DNA of 64,000 bases, from positions 1 through 64,000 of the forward strand of contig DXFL01000006.1 in assembly GCA_019114445.1 (NCBI GenBank), written 5' to 3'. The number at the start of each line of letters is the position of its first letter. The stretch's first letter is position 1. Of the stretch, positions 49,490-58,778 are shown in pieces. Below the pieces are notes generated by a model. That model was not told where the DNA came from. It did no database searches and saw only the letters and a program-made list of their open reading frames with translations. This DNA comes from Candidatus Barnesiella excrementigallinarum. Lineage in GTDB: Bacteria; Bacteroidota; Bacteroidia; Bacteroidales; Barnesiellaceae. The translations under genes and the position numbers were made by a program.

Positions 49490-51332
49490 TGTATATAATC
49501 GTATTGGATTGCAACATACGTTCTTCCAAATATTTCCTCTCCGGTGCAATCTTCCGGTTCAGATACATCTCCATCATCAGGCTCCCGATAGGCACTCCAT
49601 AGGTAGCCCCGAATCCGGCATTCTCCACATAGACGGCTATCGCAATTTTGGGGTTGTCCATCGGGGCAAATCCCATAAACGCCGAATGGTCTTTCCCGTG
49701 GGGGTTTTGTGCCGTACCGGTCTTACCGCACACCTCTATGCCGGGAATGGCCCCCACCCGACACGTTCCGCCGGTCACCGCCATACGCATACCCTGCACA
49801 ATAAAATCGTAGTAATGCGAATCGATCAAAGTGTGCTTGGGAGTGGTAAACTCGGCGTTAATCGTCGTATCCTGAATTTCCCGTATCAAATGGGGCGTAT
49901 AATAATATCCTCGGTTGGCAATCGTAGCCGACAAGTTGGCAATCTGCAACGGAGTTGCCAATACCTCGCCCTGCCCGATAGCGACCGAGATGATAGTCAA
50001 CGCGCTCCACCGGTTTTCGCCATATATTTTGTTATAATAGTTGCTGTTGGGGATAAACCCGCGGCTCTCGCCCGGCAAATCGACTCCCAACCGATAGCCA
50101 TATCCCATCGAAACCAAGTAGTCTTTCCAAATATTGAAAGCCTCGGCCGGCGATTTATATTTCGTGCGATTATCGATCATCGACCGCAAACCATAGCAGA
50201 AGAAGGCATTACACGAAGTTTGCAGTGCCGGCATTAAAGGCAGCGGCGAAGCGTGTCCGTGGCATCCCACTTTCAACCGTCCCGACACGAAACCGTGATA
50301 ACAGGGATACAACGTGTTCTCGGTAATCACATTCTCGCTCAGGAAGATAAGGCCCTGTGTTGGCTTGAACGTCGATCCCGGAGGATAAGCCGCCATCAGC
50401 GCCCTGTCGTACAAAGGTTTATACGGGTCTCTATTCAATTTCAAATAATTGCGACCTCGCTCCCGTCCCACGAGCATAGAGGGATCGTAGGTAGGGCTCG
50501 AAACCATAGCCAATATTTCGCCCGTGGCAGGTTCGATCGCAACAATCGCACCGATTTTGTTTTGCATGAGCTTCTCGCCATAAGCCTGCAACTCTACATC
50601 GAGCGAGAGTTTCAGATTCTTACCCGAAACCGGAGCCACATCGTAACGGCCATCTTCATAACGTCCTTTGATACGGCCATGTGCGTCGCGCAAAAGAATC
50701 TCCACCCCTTTCTCTCCCCGCAAAAAAGGCTCGTAAGAACGCTCTATACCCAAATCGCCGGTATAGTCGCCCCGTTTGTAATAGTCGTCTTTCTCGATGT
50801 CGCGAGGCGATACCTCCCGTATGTTGCCCAGCACATTAGCCGCCACCGGATAGGCATACTGCCGAAGCATACGGTTTTGAATAAAGAATCCGGGGAAACG
50901 GTACAATTTCTCTTGCAGGCGGCCGTAATCCTGAGCCGACAGTTGGGTCATAAAAGTTTGAGGCGTGTACGACGAATAACCGGGATTGAGCCTCGGATTT
51001 TTCATATCCTCCATACGCTTGTCGAACTGTTCCCGGGTGATTCCTACGGTACGGCAAAAGTCGAGCGTATCGAAAGGTCGAACCTCCCGTACAATCATCA
51101 TCACATCGTAAGCCGGCTGGTTGAACACCAACAACTTACCATTCCGGTCATAAATAAGTCCACGCGAAGGATATTGGGTCTTTTTGAGAAAAGCGTTTCC
51201 ATCGGCATACTGTTTGTATTCGTCGTTCAGCACTTGCAACGAAAACAGGCGCACGATATAGATGCAGGCAACCACCAGCACAATACCGCCAATGACATAT
51301 TTGCGGCGCTCCAACTTACGATCTTTTCTCAC
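49470..51332 (-). CDS. mrdA: Penicillin-binding protein 2
   Basis: 620 residues: an N-terminal membrane anchor (about 13-31), the dimerisation/pedestal region (about 50-235) and the class B transpeptidase domain from about 255. The active-site Ser320 is in the STFK motif of PPGSTFKPTQG; SCN in LQTSCNAFFCYG and KTG in VCGKTGTAQNPHG complete the catalytic triad. It cross-links peptidoglycan made by RodA during elongation. It overlaps mreD by 17 bases upstream and rodA by 20 downstream. Confidence 0.96.
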   Translation of the reverse strand: MRKDRKLERRKYVIGGIVLVVACIYIVRLFSLQVLNDEYKQYADGNAFLKKTQYPSRGLIYDRNGKLLVFNQPAYDVMMIVREVRPFDTLDFCRTVGITREQFDKRMEDMKNPRLNPGYSSYTPQTFMTQLSAQDYGRLQEKLYRFPGFFIQNRMLRQYAYPVAANVLGNIREVSPRDIEKDDYYKRGDYTGDLGIERSYEPFLRGEKGVEILLRDAHGRIKGRYEDGRYDVAPVSGKNLKLSLDVELQAYGEKLMQNKIGAIVAIEPATGEILAMVSSPTYDPSMLVGRERGRNYLKLNRDPYKPLYDRALMAAYPPGSTFKPTQGLIFLSENVITENTLYPCYHGFVSGRLKVGCHGHASPLPLMPALQTSCNAFFCYGLRSMIDNRTKYKSPAEAFNIWKDYLVSMGYGYRLGVDLPGESRGFIPNSNYYNKIYGENRWSALTIISVAIGQGEVLATPLQIANLSATIANRGYYYTPHLIREIQDTTINAEFTTPKHTLIDSHYYDFIVQGMRMAVTGGTCRVGAIPGIEVCGKTGTAQNPHGKDHSAFMGFAPMDNPKIAIAVYVENAGFGATYGVPIGSLMMEMYLNRKIAPERKYLEERMLQSNTIIYSGVKKH

Positions 51333-51834
51333 GGCCCGATTTTGTTAAGCTATCCATTCCCAAAATAACAAGGAATGTCAATATCGTACTGGAAAACACT
51401 CGCAACGCCAACCGGCCGGCGTCGAAAAAGCTCAACGACTCGACCAAAAAGAGCGTCAAACAAAAACAGAACGAGAGCGTGAGCGTATAACGCACATACA
51501 AAGAGAGGCCGAAATTGCGAATCGAGGGTTCTACCTCGGCATAATCCTCGACACGCGGGGTATAGAGTTTCAACAGCCATTTGCGCAAGGCGGCCACAAT
51601 CACACACGACAAGGCATTCATACCCGGTGTGTTGCAAAATACATCGATCGTAAGCCCTAAAAGGAAAGCGACCGTCATGGTCCAGTTGGTCGAAAGTGAA
51701 AGGGGCAACCGCACGATAAAATAGATATACAGGAAGGGTATGGCCACCCCGAAGAGGTGTATGCTGTTTCCCACCGTAACCTGCAAAAACACCATCACGA
51801 CAAACAGCAGCAAAAAGCGCAACCAACTATTCAT
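51316..51834 (-). CDS. mreD: Rod shape-determining protein MreD
   Basis: 172 residues with about five transmembrane segments (starting LRFLLLFVVMVFLQVTVG, then IPFLYIYFIVRLPLSLSTNW, MTVAFLLGLTIDVFCNTPGMNAL). MreD sequences are poorly conserved; the call rests on hydropathy, length, the LGLTIDVF-type motif and its position between mreC and mrdA. It overlaps both neighbours by a few bases (8 with mreC, 17 with mrdA). Confidence 0.9.
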   Translation of the reverse strand: MNSWLRFLLLFVVMVFLQVTVGNSIHLFGVAIPFLYIYFIVRLPLSLSTNWTMTVAFLLGLTIDVFCNTPGMNALSCVIVAALRKWLLKLYTPRVEDYAEVEPSIRNFGLSLYVRYTLTLSFCFCLTLFLVESLSFFDAGRLALRVFSSTILTFLVILGMDSLTKSGREKRS

Positions 51835-52672
51835 AACGGGCCTCCTTTTCCAATCGTTCCTGCTCCTCCTTTTGACTGTTCGAAATTATACGCACAAAGC
51901 CCAAACAACCGAAATCGGGGCTCAACGCTACGCGCAGGGCATAAAAGTTATCGTCGCGCTGCTTCTTATAGTCGCTCACCACTCCCACCATAAGGCCTTC
52001 GGGGAATACCGACGAATAACCGCTGGTTATAATCGTATCGCCCGGTGCAAACTCCACATGGCGAGGCATCTCCTCCAAAACCGCATAATGGGGATCGACC
52101 GCATCCCACACCAACGACCCGAAATAGTCGCTACCCTTCACTTTGCAACTGAGCCGCAACTTGGGATTCAGTACCGAAATGGCTACCGCATGATGTTCGC
52201 CCACGACATTGATAATTCCCACGACACCGTTTTGGTCGACAACCCCCATACCCTGAGCCACGCCCTCGGCACGGCCCTTGTCGATGGTGATGTAGTTGTT
52301 TATTTGCGCCACGCTGTTATTGACCACACGCGCTACCACAAAATCGTAGTCGTGAAGTACCGAGTCGAAAGGTATCGTATCGGCACCGGCAGCGGCACGA
52401 TAGCTGTTGAGTTGTGCTTTCAGGTTTATCACCTCCATTTCCAGCTCGCCGTTTCGCAACTGCAATTCCCTATTGGCTTTGCGTAATCCCAAATAGTTTG
52501 TCACCTCGGACTGCAAATCGTATACGACCACGGCTACCCGATTGGCCGACGAAAAATAGACGCTGCGCTGATAAGGATTTCGACCGAACAACAAGAGACA
52601 ACACAATACCGCATAGATAATGAAAACTATCCATGAACTGTGCTTCAACAAAAAATTGATTAAATTGCGCAT
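51827..52672 (-). CDS. mreC: Rod shape-determining protein MreC
   Basis: 281 residues: one N-terminal transmembrane helix (about 12-29), a coiled coil (about 60-95, KANRELQLRNGELEMEVINLKAQLNSY) and the two-lobed MreC beta domain (about 105-270), with VVNNSVAQINNYITIDKGRAEGVAQGMGVVDQNGVVGIINVV and a second half starting SCKVKGSDYFGSLVWDAVDPHYAVLEEMPRHVEF. It links cytoplasmic MreB filaments to PBP2 and RodA. A charged C-terminal tail (SNSQKEEQERLEKEARYE) is present. The gap to mreB upstream is 106 bases. Confidence 0.94.
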   Translation of the reverse strand: MRNLINFLLKHSSWIVFIIYAVLCCLLLFGRNPYQRSVYFSSANRVAVVVYDLQSEVTNYLGLRKANRELQLRNGELEMEVINLKAQLNSYRAAAGADTIPFDSVLHDYDFVVARVVNNSVAQINNYITIDKGRAEGVAQGMGVVDQNGVVGIINVVGEHHAVAISVLNPKLRLSCKVKGSDYFGSLVWDAVDPHYAVLEEMPRHVEFAPGDTIITSGYSSVFPEGLMVGVVSDYKKQRDDNFYALRVALSPDFGCLGFVRIISNSQKEEQERLEKEARYE

Positions 52673-52778
52673 CTCTTCTTCTCGATTGCCACAACGAGTT
52701 ACAAAAGTAAAAATGCTTTTGTAACTCGCTTATTCTAAAAACCAGCCGTCACCGGCTTCACTCTTTTATCCGAACGAT

Positions 52779-53798
52779 TTATCGAATCAGGAAAGAGAAT
52801 TGGTCGATATTTTTCAAAGCCACTCCCGTACCTTTTGCCACAGCGTGCAACGGGTCTTCGGCGATGTGGAACGGGATACCTATCTTGTCGGTCAACCGTT
52901 TGTCCAACCCTCTGAGCAATGCGCCGCCACCGGCCAGCCAAATACCGTTACGAACAATATCGGCATACAATTCGGGCGGGGTATATTCGAGCGCATTCAG
53001 CACGGCAGCCTCTATTTTCGAGATAGATTTCTCGATACAATGGGCTATCTCCTGATACGAAACGGGTACCTCCATAGGCAGAGCCGTCATCTTGTTGGGA
53101 CCATGTACCACATAATCTTCGGGCGGGTTGTCCAATTCGGTCAAAGCCGAACCCACATTGATTTTTATCAACTCGGCCGTGCGTTCGCCCACCTTCACAT
53201 TGTGCTGGCGACCCATATATTCCTGAATATCGTTCGTAAGATCGTCGCCGGCAACCCGTATAGAGTTGTTCGACACAATACCACCCAACGAAATCACGGC
53301 AATTTCGGTCGTACCGCCACCTATGTCCACAATCATGTTTCCTTCGGGAGCCTGAACATCGAGACCGATACCTATCGCAGCCGCCATCGGTTCGTAAATC
53401 ATATATACATCGCGGCCGCCGGCGTGTTCCGACGAGTCGCGCACGGCACGAATCTCCACCTCGGTACTACCCGACGGGATTCCAATGACCATACGTAAAG
53501 AGGGTGAGAACCAATGGCTTTTCGAGCTAACCATCTTCACCATGCCCCGAATCATCTGTTCGGCAGCGTAGAAGTCGGCTATCACGCCATCTCTCAGCGG
53601 CCGTATCGTACGTATGTTTTCATGGGTTTTACCATGCATCAGTCGAGCTTTTTCACCGACAGCCAACAGCTTGTCGGTACGCTTATCCAACGCAACCACC
53701 GAAGGCTCATCGACCACGATCTTATCGTTGTGGATAATCACCGTATTGGCCGTACCCAAATCGATGGCAATCTCTTGCGTGAAAGAAAACAATCCCAT
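52779..53798 (-). CDS. mreB: Rod shape-determining protein MreB
   Basis: 339 residues, standard MreB length. Actin-fold nucleotide-binding blocks are seen: phosphate 1 DLGTANTVI, phosphate 2 IVDIGGGTTEIAVI and the adenosine motif GIWLAGGGALLRGLD. EPMAAAIGIGLDV is the conserved connecting segment. It forms membrane-associated filaments that guide lateral wall synthesis. purH lies 23 bases upstream on the same strand. Confidence 0.97.
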   Translation of the reverse strand: MGLFSFTQEIAIDLGTANTVIIHNDKIVVDEPSVVALDKRTDKLLAVGEKARLMHGKTHENIRTIRPLRDGVIADFYAAEQMIRGMVKMVSSKSHWFSPSLRMVIGIPSGSTEVEIRAVRDSSEHAGGRDVYMIYEPMAAAIGIGLDVQAPEGNMIVDIGGGTTEIAVISLGGIVSNNSIRVAGDDLTNDIQEYMGRQHNVKVGERTAELIKINVGSALTELDNPPEDYVVHGPNKMTALPMEVPVSYQEIAHCIEKSISKIEAAVLNALEYTPPELYADIVRNGIWLAGGGALLRGLDKRLTDKIGIPFHIAEDPLHAVAKGTGVALKNIDQFSFLIR

Positions 53799-53821
53799 AT
53801 AATTTTATTAAATAGTTTATA

Positions 53822-55345
53822 TTAATGTTTGAAATGCCGTATTCCAGTCATTACCATTGCTATACCGTTTTTGTTGCAATACTCTACCGAGTCGTTGTCG
53901 CGGACCGATCCGCCCGGTTGAATCACGGCATTTACCCCGGCTTCGTGCGCAATTTCCACACAATCGGCAAAGGGGAAGAATGCATCCGACGCCATAACCG
54001 CTCCTTGCAAATCGAAATTGAACGAACGGGCTTTTTCGATAGCTTGGCGCAAGGCATCGACACGCGAAGTCTGGCCGATACCGCTGGCACAAAGTTGACG
54101 GTTCTTCGCCAATACAATGGCGTTCGACTTGCTGTGTTTCACAATCTTGTTGGCAAACAGCAGGTCGTCTACCTCGGCCGGGGTCACAGCCTTCTCGGTC
54201 ACCTGACGCAACTCTTCGGGTTTCTCCCGATAGAGGTCACGGTCCTGTACCAGCACACCGTTCAACAGCGAGCGGAACTGGCGGGCAGGAGCCTTAAACG
54301 GTTTTTGTACAAGGATTATGCGGTTCTTCTTTTGCTCCAACACTTCGAGGGCTTCGGCATCATAGCCGGGAGCGATACATACTTCGAAGAAGATTTTGTG
54401 CATCTCTTCGGCTGTCTCCTTGTCGATGGGACGGTTGGTAATCAACACCCCGCCGAATGCCGACACCGGGTCGCCGGCCAATGCGTCTTTCCATGCCTCT
54501 ACCAACGTATCGCGCGAAGCCAAGCCGCAAGCATTGTTGTGTTTCAGTATGGCAAATGTCGTATCGTCGAATTCCGAAATCAGCGATACGGCAGCGTCGA
54601 TGTCCAACAAGTTGTTGTAGGAAATTTCCTTCCCGTGAAGTTGCTCGAACATCTCTTCGAAATTGCCGAAGAACACCCCTTTTTGGTGAGGATTCTCGCC
54701 ATACCGCAGCGACTTGGCGTGATTGCCGGCGTAACGGAATGCCGAACCTTCACCCCCGTCGAAGTAGTTGAATATGGCACTGTCGTATCCCGACGATACG
54801 GCAAAAGCCTCTTTGGCAAACCAACGACGATCGTCGAGCGAGGTGTTGGCTCCCTTCTCTTTCAACAACGCCAGCAACGGAGCATATTGGGCTTTCGAAG
54901 CCACAATAACCACATCTTTATAATTTTTGGCGGCAGCCCTTATCAAAGAGATACCCCCTATGTCGATCTTTTCGATAATAGCACTTTCGTCGGCACCCGA
55001 AGCCACGGTTTCCTCAAACGGATAAAGGTCTACGATAACCAAATCGATGGAAGGAATTTCGTATTGGGCTATTTGTTCTCTATCGGACTCATTGTCCCTG
55101 CGGTTCAATATACCGCCGAACACTTTGGGGTGAAGCGTTTTTACCCGACCACCCAAAATAGAGGGATACCCCGTTAAATCTTCCACTGCTCCGCAGGGAA
55201 TTCCCAACGACTCGATAAACGACTGTGTACCGCCCGTAGAGATAAAATTCACCCCTTCGGCGTGCAAAAGTTTCAAAATCTCGTCCAAGCCATCTTTATG
55301 AAAAACCGAGACAAGTGCTGTTTTAATTTTCTTATTTTCAAGCAT
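53822..55345 (-). CDS. purH: Bifunctional AICAR transformylase/IMP cyclohydrolase
   Basis: 507 residues from the ATG at 55345 (MLENKKIKTALVSVFHKDGL), the usual length; a longer frame adds an unconserved hydrophobic leader. The N-terminal IMP cyclohydrolase (MGS-like fold, about 1-195; VSVFHKDGL, FISTGGTQSF, GRVKTLHPKVFGGIL) and the C-terminal AICAR formyltransferase (about 200-507, with LKHNNACGLASRDTL and SDAFFPFADCVEIAHEAGV) are both complete. It carries out the last two steps of IMP synthesis. purH stands first in the purH-mreB-mreC-mreD-mrdA-rodA run. Confidence 0.96.
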   Translation of the reverse strand: MLENKKIKTALVSVFHKDGLDEILKLLHAEGVNFISTGGTQSFIESLGIPCGAVEDLTGYPSILGGRVKTLHPKVFGGILNRRDNESDREQIAQYEIPSIDLVIVDLYPFEETVASGADESAIIEKIDIGGISLIRAAAKNYKDVVIVASKAQYAPLLALLKEKGANTSLDDRRWFAKEAFAVSSGYDSAIFNYFDGGEGSAFRYAGNHAKSLRYGENPHQKGVFFGNFEEMFEQLHGKEISYNNLLDIDAAVSLISEFDDTTFAILKHNNACGLASRDTLVEAWKDALAGDPVSAFGGVLITNRPIDKETAEEMHKIFFEVCIAPGYDAEALEVLEQKKNRIILVQKPFKAPARQFRSLLNGVLVQDRDLYREKPEELRQVTEKAVTPAEVDDLLFANKIVKHSKSNAIVLAKNRQLCASGIGQTSRVDALRQAIEKARSFNFDLQGAVMASDAFFPFADCVEIAHEAGVNAVIQPGGSVRDNDSVEYCNKNGIAMVMTGIRHFKH

Positions 55346-55555
55346 AAAGCAACGTGCTATATAAATTTGCCACAAAAATACAAAAATATATATGTTCCGC
55401 CTTGCATAATCGGTGAAAGTTTTCAACGAAAATCAAATCTTTTTTTATCGGGCATTTTTTACAGAGTGTCTCCTTTCCCCTTGAACAAAAAGCCTTTTTC
55501 ATTCGTTATGTTTCTCACAACAAAAACTCTTTAAACCAAAAAAAGAGAAACAATT

Positions 55556-58500
55556 ATGAAAAAACTATTTTTATTTTTTGCCCTCCTTTGCTCGGTTGCG
55601 GTTTTCGGTGCGGCACAAGATCGTACCATTTCGGGCAAAGTAATTTTTGCCGACGACAATGAGCCTATTATCGGCGCAACCATACTGGTGCCGGGAACCT
55701 CCATAGGAACCAGCAGCGACCTCGACGGGAATTTCTCGCTCAAAGTGCCGCCATCGGCGACCCACCTCATCGTTTCGTACATCGGTATGGCCACTCGACA
55801 AGTTCCCATTACAGAACAAATGAACATCGTACTCGAAAATGCCGACCATAAAATAGACGAAGTCGTCGTCACCGCACTGGGCATGAAACGCGACCGAAAG
55901 GGGCTGGGCTATGCCGCCCAAGACTTGAAAGGGAGCGACCTGAACAAGGCGGGAACCACCGGCCTCTCCGACGCTTTGCAAGGCAAATTGTCGGGTGTGG
56001 ACATCAGACCTTCGAGCGGTATGCCGGGCGCATCGTCCCAAATTATCATTCGCGGAGCCCGTTCTTTTACCGGGAATAATACCCCGCTGTATGTCGTCGA
56101 CGGAATGCCCATTCAATCGACCCCCGACTTCTCTACGGGACAAAGCGTAACGGGTACCGACTACGCCGATCGTTCCATCGACATCGACCCTAACGACATC
56201 GAAACCATCAATATCTTAAAAGGGCAAGCGGCTGCCGCCCTCTACGGAATAAGAGCTTCGAACGGAGTGGTAGTAATCACGACCAAAAGCGGACGGGGAT
56301 TGACCGTCGGACGTCCCAAAATAACGTTCACCACCAACCTTAGCGCCGAAACGCCTTCGCGCACCCCAAAGATGCAAACCAAATGGGCACAAGGCTATTA
56401 CAGCGAAAGCGGAAAAGCCCTGCGCTTCAATCCCACTTCGTCGATGAGCTGGGGACCCCGTATCGAAGATTTGCCCAACGACCCCACCTATGGCGGCAAC
56501 GTTGCTTCGAATCTCAACAACTTCAACACGGCCGAGACACAAGGGTTGTACTATGTACCCCAACTTGCCCAAGCCGGCGAGAACCCGTGGGTAAAACCTC
56601 AGGTGTATGACAACATCAACGACTTTTTCAATACCGGATTTACCTTTAACACATCGCTCAACATAAGTCAGCGAATCGACAAGGGCAGCTACTCCTTCGG
56701 TATCGGCACAGCCAACCAAGAGGGGGTAATTCCCTCCACCGGACTTACCCGTTATTCCGTAAGGGGAACAACCGAACTGAACCTGTCGGAAGAGTGGAAA
56801 ACCGGGTTTTCGGGCAACTTTGTCCGAAACAACATAGACAAGGCGCCTACGGCCAATACCGGTGTATTGGGAACCGTTTACGGGGCTCCTCCCAGTTACA
56901 ACCTCAAAGGGATTCCCTATGCCTTGCCCGAAGATCCTTACACCCAAATCAGCTACCGGTCGTTGGTGTTCAACAACCCCTATTGGGCGACCAAGCACAA
57001 TTCGTTCAACGAAAACACCCACCGGTTTTTCGGCAACACGTTCATCGAATACACCCCGCAAATAAATTGGAGTAGCGACAAGAAACTCTCCACGCGGTGG
57101 CAATTCGGTATCGACGCTTACACTTCGCACTATAAAAACATCTACGAATACGGTTCGCAAGGACAAACCGGCAGTATCGAGTCGAACGGCGTGACCAACC
57201 TCATCTTCAACTCGCTATTTACCGTCAATTACGAAATGAATATTTCGGAAAACTGGGCATTGTCGGCTATGGTGGGCAACGAAATAAACCAAGAGAACAA
57301 ATCGATTTACGAAGATTACGGGCAGGCCTTCAATTTCGGAGGAAATCCCACGATACAGAATACCGCTATACAAAGTACCTCCACTACGGTTTCGAGGCAG
57401 CGTACGGTTGGCTTCTTCGGGAATGCGACCCTCACTTGGAAAAATCAACTGTTCCTGAACCTCACCGGCCGGGAAGATGTCGTATCGACCATGCCACGGG
57501 GCAATCGGGCCTTTTTCTACCCTTCGGTTTCGGCCGCATACGTCCTCACCGAAATAGAGGCTCTTCGCGGGAATCCTATTCTCACCTTTGCCAAGATACG
57601 GGGTTCGTTCGCCCAAGTGGGACAAGCCGGCGTCTATTCTAACGACTACTACGTAAAGCCCAACTATTCCGGCGGTTTTTGGAGCAATCCTCCCGTAGTA
57701 TATCCGCTAAACGGTATCACCGCTTACGTGCCCTACGCCGAGCTGTATGATCCGAACCTCAAACCACAGAACACCAACTCGTTTGAGGCAGGGTTCGACA
57801 TCAAGCTCTTCAACAACCGCCTGTCGGCCGACTATACCTTTTCGCGGCAAAACATCAAGAACCAAATATTCCCCGTACCGCTGGCCGGCTCGACCGGAGC
57901 CGCGCAATACCTAACCAACGGCGGGAAAATTCATACCAATGCCCACGAAATAAACCTGAACGGCCAAATCTACTCTTCGCAAGACATCACTTGGGATTTA
58001 GGCGTCAACTTTACCGTAATCCGCAATAAGGTCGACGAACTGGCTCCCGGCGTCACCAACATCTTCCTCGGAGGCTTTGTCACGCCGCAGGTAAGAGCCG
58101 GTGTAGGAGATTACTATCCGGTCATTTACGGCACGGCATTCCGCCGGGACGATCAAGGGAGAGTACTTGTCGACGAAGACCCCGAAAGTGCCACCTACGG
58201 TATGCCGCTGGCTTCGGGTAACCCCCAAGTCATAGGCGAATGCGCTCCCGACTTTACAATGGGGATAAACACCTCGTTCCGCTACCGCCGATTCTCGGTC
58301 AACGCCACCTTCTCTTGGAAGCATGGAGGCGATATGTATTCGGGCACAAACGGATTGCTCGACCTCTACGGGGTCAGCAAAAAGACCGAAGACCGTACCA
58401 CCCCGTTCGTATATCCCGGATATAAGTCCGACGGTACGCCCAACGATATCGTACGGGGCGGCGCAAACGACGCCGGAGCTTACGAAACACTTTACTCCGA

Positions 58501-58765
58501 CGTGTTGGGCAACATCGACGAATCGTACATCTACGATGCCTCTTTCTTCAAAATGAGAGACCTCACCGTCAAATATCAAATTCCGCGAATCGGTATGTTC
58601 GACATCTCGCTATTTGCCTTTGCCCGCAATATACTCATTTGGGCCAAAATGCCCAACCTCGACCCCGAATCCTCGCAAGGGAACAACAACATGGGCGGGA
58701 CATTCGAACGATTTTCCATGCCTCAGACATCGAGCTATGGAGGCGGGTTGACCGTAACTTTCTAA
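55556..58765 (+). CDS. SusC/RagA-family TonB-linked outer-membrane transporter (second locus)
   Basis: 1069 residues. There is a signal peptide (MKKLFLFFALLCSVAVFGAAQ), a carboxypeptidase-regulatory-like domain (about 22-95), a TonB-box-like VVVTALGM, the plug (about 110-240, IIIRGARSFTGNNTPLYVVDGMPI and TINILKGQAAAALYGIRASNGVVVITTKSG) and a long barrel ending MPQTSSYGGGLTVTF. A SusD-like gene starts 13 bases after its stop codon. No regulator or degradative enzyme lies nearby, so the ligand is unknown. The upstream gap (55346-55555) shows no clear promoter. Confidence 0.94.
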   Translation: MKKLFLFFALLCSVAVFGAAQDRTISGKVIFADDNEPIIGATILVPGTSIGTSSDLDGNFSLKVPPSATHLIVSYIGMATRQVPITEQMNIVLENADHKIDEVVVTALGMKRDRKGLGYAAQDLKGSDLNKAGTTGLSDALQGKLSGVDIRPSSGMPGASSQIIIRGARSFTGNNTPLYVVDGMPIQSTPDFSTGQSVTGTDYADRSIDIDPNDIETINILKGQAAAALYGIRASNGVVVITTKSGRGLTVGRPKITFTTNLSAETPSRTPKMQTKWAQGYYSESGKALRFNPTSSMSWGPRIEDLPNDPTYGGNVASNLNNFNTAETQGLYYVPQLAQAGENPWVKPQVYDNINDFFNTGFTFNTSLNISQRIDKGSYSFGIGTANQEGVIPSTGLTRYSVRGTTELNLSEEWKTGFSGNFVRNNIDKAPTANTGVLGTVYGAPPSYNLKGIPYALPEDPYTQISYRSLVFNNPYWATKHNSFNENTHRFFGNTFIEYTPQINWSSDKKLSTRWQFGIDAYTSHYKNIYEYGSQGQTGSIESNGVTNLIFNSLFTVNYEMNISENWALSAMVGNEINQENKSIYEDYGQAFNFGGNPTIQNTAIQSTSTTVSRQRTVGFFGNATLTWKNQLFLNLTGREDVVSTMPRGNRAFFYPSVSAAYVLTEIEALRGNPILTFAKIRGSFAQVGQAGVYSNDYYVKPNYSGGFWSNPPVVYPLNGITAYVPYAELYDPNLKPQNTNSFEAGFDIKLFNNRLSADYTFSRQNIKNQIFPVPLAGSTGAAQYLTNGGKIHTNAHEINLNGQIYSSQDITWDLGVNFTVIRNKVDELAPGVTNIFLGGFVTPQVRAGVGDYYPVIYGTAFRRDDQGRVLVDEDPESATYGMPLASGNPQVIGECAPDFTMGINTSFRYRRFSVNATFSWKHGGDMYSGTNGLLDLYGVSKKTEDRTTPFVYPGYKSDGTPNDIVRGGANDAGAYETLYSDVLGNIDESYIYDASFFKMRDLTVKYQIPRIGMFDISLFAFARNILIWAKMPNLDPESSQGNNNMGGTFERFSMPQTSSYGGGLTVTF

Positions 58766-58778
58766 TCCTCAAACAAAA

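Noticed and set aside
53825-55177. 450-codon open frame on the plus strand
   Set aside because: Antisense shadow of purH; the purH frame shows both enzyme domains in full.
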